This document shows, piece after piece, positions 56,101 through 62,800 of a stretch of DNA of 64,000 nt; position 1 is the stretch's first letter; the number at the start of each line of letters is the position of its first letter. Position numbers and translations under genes: made by a program. The DNA comes from Falsigemmobacter faecalis. Lineage in GTDB: Bacteria; Pseudomonadota; Alphaproteobacteria; Rhodobacterales; Rhodobacteraceae. The stretch covers positions 50,931 to 114,930 of the forward strand of contig NZ_RRAZ01000016.1 of the NCBI RefSeq assembly GCF_003863335.1. Reading direction: 5' to 3'. The notes beneath the pieces were generated by a model. It was not told where the DNA came from, did not search any database, and saw only the letters and a program-made list of their open reading frames with translations.

Positions 56101-58475
56101 TGGCCATTCACTTCCGCGCTGAAGGTCAGCCGGTCCATCCCCTCCAGTTTCGCTGCGAAATCAGCAGGGAGCGTCCAGGTGAAGCTGCTCTGCGCGGTCA
56201 GCATCAGGGCGGGGATATCTGTGGTATCCTTGCCAAAGACATCGCTGACCTCAATCAGGGCGCTCTCATCAAAGCCGAGAACCGAGAGATCCCAGGGAAC
56301 CAGAACCGTTTCCTGAACGGTCTCAGTCCCGCCCGTCGGCTTGCCATCCTCATCAAGGATATCAACCACTTTGTCGACGATCACCGGATGCTTCGGCCCG
56401 GTCAGCGCCAGAGCCCAGGTCGGGGCCGCGCCGCCGATGGTGCCCAGCCGCAGCTGACCGCCGGCGGAGGTGGCGGTAAATCCATAGGGCTGCAGCGCGG
56501 GTGCCAGAAGGGCGGCGAGGGCGGCGGTGCGCGCCTCAAGCGTGGCGGTCACGTCATGCAGCGCATGATCGCCGGTCAGATCGACCACAACTTCCTGCAG
56601 ATCATAGATGACTTTGGTGGCATCTGCCGGATCGACGGTCTGGGTGCTGAGCGTGAAGCGCAGCTCGGTCATCCCGGCCAGGCGGCCGGGATCAAACAGG
56701 GCCTCACGCCCGGTCACTTCGGTGGCGATATGACCGTCAAGCCCAGTGTTAAAGCCCAGCTCCGAAGGTTTGATGACAAAGAGATCATCGAGCTTCGAGA
56801 AGACATCCGCGATTTCGCCCAGAACATCCGACAGCTCAATATCCGTGAAGGGGATCTCAAAGTTCAGCATCGAGCTGCGCAGCAGACCCGCGAGGCTGTC
56901 CCCCACATCGCGCAGGAAGCCGGTGATCTGGTCCATGCCCATCGCGGCCAGACCCTCGATGGTCTCCTCAAGGACGCCGCGCAGCTCCTCATGGGCCACC
57001 GCGCCCGAAAGATCGACGTCAAAGCCCAGCTGCGCCTCAGCGATCACCCGCTCCATCCGCGTGGCAAGGCCGGGGTTTGCGCCATCCTGCGTGCTCAGCA
57101 GCACCGAATTCATCGTCATGCCGATGCCAAAGGGCAGCCCGTTTGCGCCGGTCACCGCCTCAAAGAAATCGAGTTTGCCCGCAAGGCCGAGAGAGATCAG
57201 CGCATAGCTTTTATCGGCTTCAAGCGTGACGAAGGGCCGCTCGGCGGGCGTCACCGCCGGCAGCGGCCCGCCGTCCTGAGGATCCGCCGGGGCGGCGGGG
57301 GCGTCCTCTCCCACTTCGCGGATCTTCAGCCCGGCGCTGAGGCTGAAATCGGTGTTCAGCCGCTCATAGTCAAAGCCATCCGCCGATCTGACCATCCCGA
57401 AGCCCAGATCGGTGCCGCTGGCGAAGCCGAGGGTGAAGGCGATTTCGGCAAATTGCAGGCTCTCGACCGTCAGGCTCAGCAGGCCAAGGTTCACTCCAGG
57501 TGTTCCGGGCAGAGCAATGCTGCCGCCGATGCTGACCAGCGGATCGAAGTCAAAGTTCTGAACACTGAGCCACAAAAGGGGATCGGTTTCCACCGCCCCG
57601 CGGCCCGCCACCAGATCGAAGGTCATCGACCCGGTTCCGTCGTTCAGCGTCACGTCAAAGGGCAGAGCCACGCCGCCAAAGGCCCAGGAATTCAGCCCGT
57701 CAAAGACGTTGTCGATCAGCCCGTTCAACCCGGAGCCAAAGCCCGGCAGTTCAATCTCAACGGTAACGCCGGGGCCGTCCGCCTTTTCGCTGAAGGTGAC
57801 CGACTGACCGGTGTCGGAGACAATGTCTTTCAGCTCAACGCTGTAGGAGGAATTTCCTGCCAGCACCGAGTTTGCCGCCGTCAGAATATCCGCGGTCAGC
57901 GCGGCCTGGTCTTTTCCAGCCCCCTGCCCCAACTCGAGAAGCTCTCCGGCGAGGGTGCCTGCGCGGGCCACCACCTCATTGCGGCTCAGCGCCTCAAAGC
58001 CAAAGACGCTGTTCAGCTGATCAGGGCTGATGACCCCTGCCCCCAGAACGCTGTCCATCGCCGCCAGCAGATTCTGGCCGCGCGTGCTGCCCTCGGTGTC
58101 AGAGGCCAGCGCCCTCAGGCTGAGTTCCGAGCCGGTGCGCAACTGCTCCATCGCCTGCGACAAAAGCCGGGTGATCTCCTGGATTTTCGCGGCCGAATCG
58201 CCCTCGCCCGCCGGAGCGAAGCTGTCGAGAACCGAGAGCGCCGGTTCGGTGAATTCGGTGAACTGATCCAGCACCGAGCCAAGGCCCGCCAGCTGCGCTT
58301 CGAGCATCTGATGCACGCCCGAAACCATTTCCGCAAAGCCGCCCAGGCCACTCAGGTCCCAGCCAAGGCTTGCATCCATCAAAAGGCGCGGCTCAAGCGG
58401 GGTGAAATCCGGAAAAACCGGAGAGACCGGTTCAGACAGGCTGTGACGCGCGAAAGAGGGCAGCAGGCGGTTCAT
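47172..58475 (-). CDS. Giant LEPR-motif RTX adhesin-like protein, 3767 aa
   Basis: No Sec signal. A Leu-Glu-Pro-Arg-x-Leu motif (TPLEPRLLMDASL, residues 25-37) marks the N-terminus, as in other very large LEPR proteins. Residues about 40-2500 are acidic, beta/alpha-rich and contain recurring segments such as GFDVDLSG, LTLSGDG-like strands, and an EF-hand-like DPNDDGKMRITEL near 2438. Residues about 2595-3595 are RTX calcium-binding repeats (GGxGxDxI/L; e.g. GGAGNDILLGDNG). The last 170 residues lack repeats and could hold a C-terminal signal (ending LPLAAE). I found no cysteine in the whole chain, typical of secreted RTX proteins. GGAG precedes ATG 58475. First gene of the operon; probably a surface adhesin or biofilm matrix protein. 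Confidence 0.92.
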   Translation of the reverse strand: MNRLLPSFARHSLSEPVSPVFPDFTPLEPRLLMDASLGWDLSGLGGFAEMVSGVHQMLEAQLAGLGSVLDQFTEFTEPALSVLDSFAPAGEGDSAAKIQEITRLLSQAMEQLRTGSELSLRALASDTEGSTRGQNLLAAMDSVLGAGVISPDQLNSVFGFEALSRNEVVARAGTLAGELLELGQGAGKDQAALTADILTAANSVLAGNSSYSVELKDIVSDTGQSVTFSEKADGPGVTVEIELPGFGSGLNGLIDNVFDGLNSWAFGGVALPFDVTLNDGTGSMTFDLVAGRGAVETDPLLWLSVQNFDFDPLVSIGGSIALPGTPGVNLGLLSLTVESLQFAEIAFTLGFASGTDLGFGMVRSADGFDYERLNTDFSLSAGLKIREVGEDAPAAPADPQDGGPLPAVTPAERPFVTLEADKSYALISLGLAGKLDFFEAVTGANGLPFGIGMTMNSVLLSTQDGANPGLATRMERVIAEAQLGFDVDLSGAVAHEELRGVLEETIEGLAAMGMDQITGFLRDVGDSLAGLLRSSMLNFEIPFTDIELSDVLGEIADVFSKLDDLFVIKPSELGFNTGLDGHIATEVTGREALFDPGRLAGMTELRFTLSTQTVDPADATKVIYDLQEVVVDLTGDHALHDVTATLEARTAALAALLAPALQPYGFTATSAGGQLRLGTIGGAAPTWALALTGPKHPVIVDKVVDILDEDGKPTGGTETVQETVLVPWDLSVLGFDESALIEVSDVFGKDTTDIPALMLTAQSSFTWTLPADFAAKLEGMDRLTFSAEVNGQEILLPVLKPADGWGSMTTLQAGIEKAFERAGLEIAVTASVAEGKTSFKFEAAGAEPLDLKFGVNPERLTRAFDLTSLIGWVNGKLATSAHMAGATLTLTKDGALIFDFPKVSLNATTSGHFSLDDLGMGDLSNLSLSARLSAALSAEFSLGVGIDVVGFARSLMGESQAGNALEARRNLDAETSGLQSVGQAMLDSIFFNKFALEAEIAAFGDQIKGFANLGLMDLSIGLDDPSQNFLAINTQFDFTLVGGSAAAGFSDRVSLQNILDAFLNTDAAGETDVLRGLNKLVGRTDLQGGIVTDGAGTALDAEGKEVSTRAGLQIVDADSYTLRPDDVLSQLYLQLGDVRLNVAGISGLNEGIIDGIALSVDDLTNPLESANFRLIGDGAEAIEALGTLGEGDILDSFSTILNLVSVTGEALKEKLPFLAQDIPLLNFSVLDAVDFAKELAAQVQELRDDPQTGLNRLKSVLEDVFGQDTVNLQWDSAAKTLLFGLEFSFLKDFALSLPFNFDLDALIGDKLADIVGPEAAKILTNLADVQGDGNLVFDPDLTMSFHFGLDLSRVLADPPIAKAETRLADLSSVSALVFSSEGAEDLRIRWKDLTDGTSKAVNIDLNGATTLGDAVERINEALQTAVGKHVSFTLDEATGLITLFDANSEKIDSSDVKTFFGADFVVSQVADQLTSLALLAETGGAPVDYAAAMKFHIAFGKDADSLGDGTDLAIPAEAGRTAEGLAQAINEALAAADIARSEVSSRWVGGWTLPAGQLVRAVVVDDVVTLVGTNFASGIGAAPLVFAVSGVDISHAVTFEILEIGGSNAARLLGFDVKGQVFEGAVVSEQLEGERKTGAPRLYLDTVKSGLHLSFTAGAAEGLNLKLGLGPISIAVVDGAALITAGAGSTDPAFISIGFNDIDGTDDTQYDLSDIFNILTSDERSLADLFEVEVGIGIYVDLPFQDSLGLLDPEEHGFTYKADLLKLQGGAPLSGDLVTLFNNGTLTGYELKLPEISKLTSFLDDFNILSLLNNPAQVLNGLDMILGRMQDLFDQYLAGIKLPVVGNAIGSAVTFFTEFRLGALAEAREIANTPKEDGTLPTTVDLLTGWFNDKLNELFNPGGEKIEFIKAFLNTEGGMSDSYIYGAINFSAVIFDQMLDIGFELGLPGFELAVKEGSGIRIALDYSVNLGFGFNKNGFFLLNDTNAKEIRIGVRADAGSFQGSAKLLGVLGISADAVTATEDGFTGIGTAEGTAVVKGELGVDLYGEQGLLIVGRDVTAGAGDIQADFSGIALKDGTGEVLEFERLIYLSKLKSKDLVKFAFNVDVDIQLGLIANILDPTKTGFNPLLIGGYQIIPSAKAELMIQGAFDSTNGLGFVFDRVAFENVRIDASVLYDAIIRPVVEPLMAFIEPLADALGWMQSPPFSLVVDALSQAFPIFGIVNNVLQVVKDISDFVATLHASGGEYVFGSFDFTNSFKGEDKVGKIDTASATLDRPMTANFLGGEEKPFGVFGSLTRGFALEIPLLSDPFSAINLLLGKFDQVDLVKVHFTLLNLNLPRTNFVDLAVQMMGLPGFISKIVSLGLQFEIGAKAYAGISVGYDLSGIVNFVNTKDPLRLLDGIFMDTKPFIDVSFELAIALNLGIVGLTVGGGAGLQLGFNDPNDDGKMRITELIAIINASAEDPGNMLGYIFEGKFDVKFFLDVWVRINLGIISINLDIPVVDIEKSFPFGGLPLPTGPAPKVEKPGGTATLAIGSNIGGSLTDMDKDGDDVVSFGAPAARMMTGASDPGIQVNLGNEQGAMSGMMSGDIGGLIIPAGKGNNTIDMSGLGLDIPIVLYADEGNDVVTLPDQGFVVVFLGDGQNVVRGSANATGTYVIFGGSGHDDIDVPSGNVVFFGDGDYGLRDLFLHEFAQSNTGDAKKDLTFEAVTELLGITREGVIDTSGKARASYNVTSAAGLAERVTLAGLAEDYTRFTQEKASKTADRIIAGNGNAMVFAGGGNDVIRAGMAFDPTAPREGGAAQTTPGARIGAMMGTFAAPEPVLIGGQGEVRVYGGAGHDQITVGGLHAYVEGGAGSDVIRVHTTASSEVWGWGAAAGEDGQLDSSAEIAAAVKALWAEADKNLAGLSQQDADKLRAETEAAAAKVTRELLDAASRINRLAIQDGADLIIGGDGADSLYGQMGNDVIEGGLGADLLAGGRGVDLITGGRFEITAVKDGSTVQLSDYDRNTGFNKAVYLAVQDLADGNDTLLGGRGDDILLGGGGADRLEGGKGVDVMLGDFGRVKLSANLVAERVETIFDSSQNAGNDWLDGGEGNDILIGGGRDETIRDLHGNNIVLGDFGIVIGTRLNEGITSFETRTDAMGGHDTITTGGGNDLIIGGTGNDSITSGEGDDAVIGDDGVIWLLGETDGSVTAILTGTGTATGNDVISLGSGNNRAIGGLGNDRITFADGHNVIIGDTGEILAGEATGHWTAADGMDTVEGGDGRNRVVLGGGDDRAELGDGGNRVIGDAGHVSWIGLADDEGDTMESLEINRGGNDHITTGSGHDVIMGGAGHETIDGGAGNDILLGDNGAWAAPLNGVAGSVTAALGEQGGHDVIYGRTGNDILIGGQGNDTLHAGSGEDLVLGDSGTATFVNATDLVSLTLTDIERGGHDLIEVDLTDTSDDILLGQAGNDTIRAGAGDDVILGDNALFSFLHPDEALEGQTAADRMLLVQSVKMQADEGEDLLYGNDGNDIIIAGFGADLLYGGEGQDILIGDSAIITRRWEDSDKGGLTEWLTIDTNYAFELGGRDTLYGEAGPDIMIGNLGPDLFYGDTASDAIFSDAYAGLFRAWLPQSFKGPAENNQRYLYTSNFAGQGAVDVVSNAQQNAAIGDPLDGRNDDLSSGAGRVVALRQISTSAGDPDLWRTVVDQLDEPDMLDGLARMIAMGAGPEVMADSMLTTLIEAGLISGTIDPLTLELLFERLAEVLQMHVDAALRQSDALPLAAE

Positions 58476-58524
58476 CTTTGCTCCGGGTTATCAATCGGGA
58501 AAAGCACTGATACCAGGAGACTGG

Positions 58525-58546
58525 TCGCAGCCCTTCAGGGCTGCGA
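58525..58546 (-). promoter_or_regulatory. Leader hairpin of the giant-protein gene
   Basis: TCGCAGCCCT (58525-58534) / AGGGCTGCGA (58537-58546), a perfect 10-bp stem with a two-base gap, 50 nt before the ATG at 58475. No T run, so it may be an mRNA-stability or regulatory element, not a terminator. Confidence 0.6.
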
Positions 58547-58661
58547 AGCCGGCTCCGCACTCGTCGAGAGGCATGAATTCAACCAACAACCTAAAGTTTA
58601 ATAACCCCTCCTGTTTACCACTCAGCTTTGTTCCCTGCCAGAAAAATCCAAAGGTAAGTAA

Positions 58662-58674
58662 GGTATACCATACC
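58662..58674. promoter_or_regulatory. Operator-like inverted repeat upstream of the giant-protein gene
   Basis: GGTAT-ACC-ATACC; the inner GGTATACC is a perfect 8-bp palindrome. It lies in the AT-richer part of the gap, about 190 nt upstream of the giant gene and 214 nt upstream of the YdcF-like gene. It could bind a regulator for either. I see no convincing -35/-10 pair beside it; 58476-58887 holds no supported gene. Confidence 0.35.
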
Positions 58675-58887
58675 TATAAAGGCTGATTTTGGCCTTGCCA
58701 TGCGATTTTCGGGTGAAAGTTGGCGAAAGACAGGAGCTGCCTGCGCAACTTTCAGGTTACGCAACCGCGCCGTTCCGGGCAATCCCTGCGCAGCCCGCAG
58801 CACCTGGGAAACCTGCCTGCGCGCGCCCTTGTACCAGAGGTAATCTTCGGGTTCCATTTCTGTCGCCATTCACCCGCAGGGCGAATA

Positions 58888-59502
58888 ATGTGCCGGGAAA
58901 CCGGTCGCTCCGGCCGATCATTCACTGTCAGGACTTTCATAGACACACTCGCCAGCCGCCAGGCCATATCGTCGTTTCTGTTTTTGCGCGAGGAGCCACA
59001 GCCTGTTGATCTTGCGTTCGTTTTTGGCAGCCCGACCCTCAGCTCCCTGCAGCCGGCGATTGCGCTTTATCAGGCCGGGCTGACGCGGCGCATTCTGATC
59101 AGCGGCGCGGGGAAGGCTCCGGGATTTGCGACAGAGTGGCAGTTCTATCAGGCCGCGGCCATGGCAGCCGGGGTGCCGCAAAGCGCGCTGATCCTTGAGA
59201 AAAAGGCCCGCCATACCAGAGAAAACGCCGCCTTCGGGGCGGCGCTGATCGCGCTTGATCCGGGATGGGCGCAGGTGCGCAGCATGGCGGTCTGTGCGAA
59301 GCCCTTTCACATGCGGCGCGCGGTGATGACGCTGCGCCGGCATCTCCCGGAAGGCATCCGCCTGATCCCGCAGCCCCCCTCGGATCCCGCGGATCTCGCC
59401 GCTGAGACCTGGTGGCGCACGCCCCAGGGGCGGGAGCGTGTGCCGGGCGAACTCGGGAAAATCAGCGACTACGCTTTGAAGGGTGATCTCGGTGATTTCT
59501 GA
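58888..59502 (+). CDS. YdcF/ElyC-like DUF218 protein
   Basis: About 204 aa. DUF218 fold with VDLAFVFGSPTLSSLQPAIA, LTRRILISGAGKAP, the conserved ARHTRENAAFGAALI (T-x-x-N-A) and VCAKPFHMRRAV, then LIPQPPSDP. The family includes SanA, ElyC and YdcF; ElyC and SanA act in envelope/peptidoglycan or undecaprenyl-phosphate homeostasis, but no biochemical reaction is firmly set. The start is uncertain: the frame is open from 58720, and the best choice is ATG 58888. No strong membrane segment, so probably cytoplasmic. Overlaps the next gene (GTG 59492 before its stop at 59502), linking it with the Mur ligase. Confidence 0.75.
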   Translation: MCRETGRSGRSFTVRTFIDTLASRQAISSFLFLREEPQPVDLAFVFGSPTLSSLQPAIALYQAGLTRRILISGAGKAPGFATEWQFYQAAAMAAGVPQSALILEKKARHTRENAAFGAALIALDPGWAQVRSMAVCAKPFHMRRAVMTLRRHLPEGIRLIPQPPSDPADLAAETWWRTPQGRERVPGELGKISDYALKGDLGDF

Positions 59503-59770
59503 GGGCCGATCGGCCTATATGATGGGCATTGGCGGCACGGGTATGCTGCCGCTCGCCCTTCTGCCGCGAGAGGCCGGGCATCAGGTCTCGGGCAGCGACA
59601 CGGGCTGCTCTGCTGGGCGGCGCGCGCTGCTGGCGGCCGCAGGCATTCAGCCCGCAGCCCGGCTCTGCGGCCCGCAGATGGCACAGGCAGATCTGCTGAT
59701 CGCAAGCCCGGCCATTGCCGGCACCCACCCTGACGGCGGCTGGCACGGCGGCAGGGCCAGCGGATCCTGA
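59492..59770 (+). pseudogene. N-terminal fragment of the MurC-like ligase (frame-shifted)
   Basis: Encodes the UDP-binding N-terminal domain of a Mur ligase: AYMMGIGGTGMLPLALLPRE, then HQVSGSDTGCSAGRRALLA and ADLLIASPAI. The frame runs out of homology at about 59735 and stops at 59768-59770. The homology continues in the frame one base back (RRQGQRILSRAAALCALIS, then the ATP site), so one base is missing or was lost near 59733-59745. There is no slippery heptamer that would support programmed slippage. GTG 59492 (with GAAGG 9 nt upstream) or GTG 59483 is the start. Confidence 0.75.
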
Positions 59771-59856
59771 GCCGCGCCGCCGCGCTTTGCGCGCTGATCT
59801 CGGGTCGGGAGACGGTCTGCATCGCCGGAAGCCACGGCAAATCAACCACTTCGGCC

Positions 59857-62800
59857 ATGCTGATCCATATCCTCGCACAGGCCGGGCTGCGCGACTTTGG
59901 CTATATGCCTGGCGGCAGTTTTCAAACGGCGGACCTCTCCCCTGCGCGGTTGAATGCGCCCGGGACCCTTTTCGTCACCGAGGCCTGCGAGGCCCATGGC
60001 GCGCTCGGCGACTGGCAGCCCGGGCATATCATTCTGACCAATGCCGATGACGATCATGCCGATCACTACGGCGGCCCCGAGGGGTTGCGGCAGGCTTTTG
60101 CCACTTTTCTCGCACGGCTGGCCGCCGGGGGCAGCCTGCTGGCCTGTGGCGACGATCCCGGGGTTCAGTCTCTTCTGGAGGCTGATCCGCGAAAGGCGCT
60201 CACCTATGGCTTTGGAAAGCAGAACCGGCTGCGCGCCGAGGCGGCCGGGACGGATCTTTGGCACATCCGCTTTGAGGATCAGGATCCGGTCCTGCTGCGC
60301 CTCAGACTGCCGGGCAGGCATAATGTCCTCAACGCGCTCGGCGCTCTGGGCATGGCCATGCGACTTGGCGTGAACCTGAGCACCGCGGCAGAGGCGCTGG
60401 CCGGTTTCAGCGGTGTCAGCCGACGCCTTCAGCCGCTGCAAACCAGCGCAGCGATCACGCTTTATGATGATTTCGCCCATCACCCCACGGAGATCCGCGC
60501 GGCTCTTTGTGCTTTGCGTCCGGGCGCGACGGGACGGCTGATCGCGGTGCTGCAACCGCAGCTTCACAGCCGTGTCTCTGCGCGCGCCGATGCCTTTGTC
60601 GAGGCGCTGTCGCAGGCCGATCTGAGCTATCTTTTGCCCGTCTCGGCGGAGGGTGAGAGCAAAGGTGACGGCGATGCCGCCCTGCTGGCCGCGCTGAACC
60701 GACGCCAGATCCCCTGTCAGCCTGTCGCGGGGCGAGAGGCTCTGCTGGCGCAGTTGCAGGAGGATCTGCGCCCCGATGACACACTGCTTGTCATGGCCGG
60801 AACCAGCGGGGCCCCGCTTGCGCCCTGGCTTGCGGCAGCGCTGCAACCGCCCCGGGAGAGGCGCCGGGATTTCAGCATTCTGCACGGACCCGAGCGAAAG
60901 ATCGACCGCGATCTGCTGGCAGAGATTGCCGGTCACTGCCGCCGCAACCCGACCGCTCCGGCCGTCGAAATCGGCAGCCGCAGCCTGAGCTACGCGGATC
61001 TTTTGCAGCGCGTCGAAAATCTGGCCGCGCTGCTGCGGAAATCCGGGGTGAAACAGGGCCTGAGCGTTGGTGTCTGCCTTGGGCGCAGCCTTGATCGGCT
61101 GACCTCATTTCTGGCCATTCTGCGGCTTGGCGCGGTCTATGTGCCGCTTGATCCGCAGCTCCCGCGGGAGCGGATGGCAAAGATGATGCAGCAGGTCGCG
61201 CTGCGCCATGTGGTGGTCAATGCGGCCAGCCCTGCGGTGCCCGGATGGCGCAGGAAAACCATCAACTGCGGTTTTCTGCCCGACCCCGCCTCTCTCGCGG
61301 CTTTTGACTGGGCGCTGCCGGAGTTTGATCCGCAAAGCGCGGGCTATATCGTCTTCACCTCAGGCACCAGCGGCACGCCAAAGGCGGTGGAGGTGCCGCG
61401 CCAGGCGCTGACGAACTACGCCTTTGACGCGGCGGAGGCCTTTGGCATCACACCGACGGCCCGGGTCTCGCAGCTCCACAGCTTTGGCTTTGATGTGGCC
61501 ATCGGGGATATGATTATGGCCATGGCGGGCGGCGCCTGCCTGGTTCTGCCGACCGATCTGACCGCAAGCCCCGGCGCACCGGTTGGCCGCTTCATCGCCC
61601 GGGCGCGGATCACCCATCTGAGCCTGACGCCCTCAGCGCTCGCGTTGATCCCGGCCGGAGAATGTCCCGATCTGACCCATGTGGTCGTCGCCGGAGAGCC
61701 CTGCCCCTCGGCACTTGTCAGCCGCTGGAGCCATATTCCGCAGTTCATCAATGCCTATGGCCCCAGCGAGGCGACCATTGAAGTCAGCTATGCCCGCTGC
61801 CATCCGGAGGGGCCGATCACCATCGGGCGGCCTTTTGCAAATTGTGGCATCTGTCTTCTGAATGCCGGGCAAAATCCCGTGCCCCAGGGCGATGAGGGGG
61901 AGATCTGGATCTTCGGAGAGGGCCTTGCGCTTGGCTATCGCGGCCAGCCTGAGCTGACCGCAGAGCGCTTTGCCACCGTCACGCTGCCGGGCCTTGCCCC
62001 CCGGCGCATGTACCGCAGCGGCGACCGCGGGCGTCAGTTGAAAGACGGGCGCTTTTTGTGCCTCGGCCGCATGGACAATCAGGTCAAATTCAAGGGCTAC
62101 CGCATCGAGCCCGAAGAGATCGAGGCCCGGATCTGCGCCTTCCCCGGCATCGCCGATGCCGCCGTCAGCCTGCTGAAACCCGAGGGTCTGCCAGAGCGGC
62201 TGATTGCGCATTTTGTCATGGCGCCGGATGCGGATGTCCCTGAGATTGCGGCGCTTCGCAGCCACCTCTCCCGCTGGCTTCCCGCCTATATGCTGCCCGC
62301 CTTTTTCCTGCCGGTGCAGCAGATCCCGCGCAGCCTGAACGGCAAGCGCGAGCGGAGCAATCTGCCGCTGCCGCCGGGCCTGCAGACAGCCCCCGCCCCG
62401 CGCCGCAGCGGCACCCCGACCGAAGAGAAGATCATCGCTCTGGTGGAAGCACAGATCGGCCACGGGGCGCTGAACGGGGTCCGGGACCCTCTCTCTGATG
62501 CGGGTCTCGATTCAATCGCCATGGCCAACCTGCTCTTTGCCCTGGAGGAGGCCTTCGACGTCCGGCTGATCAGCCCGGAAGATGAAGCTTTTGAGACGGT
62601 TGAAACACTTGGGCTTTTGATCGACACACTTCTCGCCCAGCCCGCCGGGACAACCGAAGGCGGCGGCAATTTTGCAGCCCGGCTGCTGCCGCATGTTGCC
62701 CGCTGGCCGGGCACAAGGATCGGGTCTTCGGGCCTGTTGTTCCGCATCAAACCCGGGCCGCAGATGCCGGGGTCGTCGCTCTTCTGGTGCTTTCAGTCCG

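Noticed and set aside
58491..58574. 27-codon upstream frame in the leader of the giant gene (minus strand)
   Set aside because: The AGGAGGGG sequence lies about 30 nt before its ATG, too far, and the frame overlaps the leader hairpin. Not enough to call an upstream peptide.
58615..58869. 84-aa minus-strand frame upstream of the giant gene
   Set aside because: It covers the probable promoter region and is overlapped by open plus-strand frame; no motif or ribosome site.
59733..59770. Programmed -1 frameshift in the MurC-like gene
   Set aside because: No X-XXY-YYZ heptamer or stimulatory stem is seen near the shift point; a lost base or sequence error is simpler.
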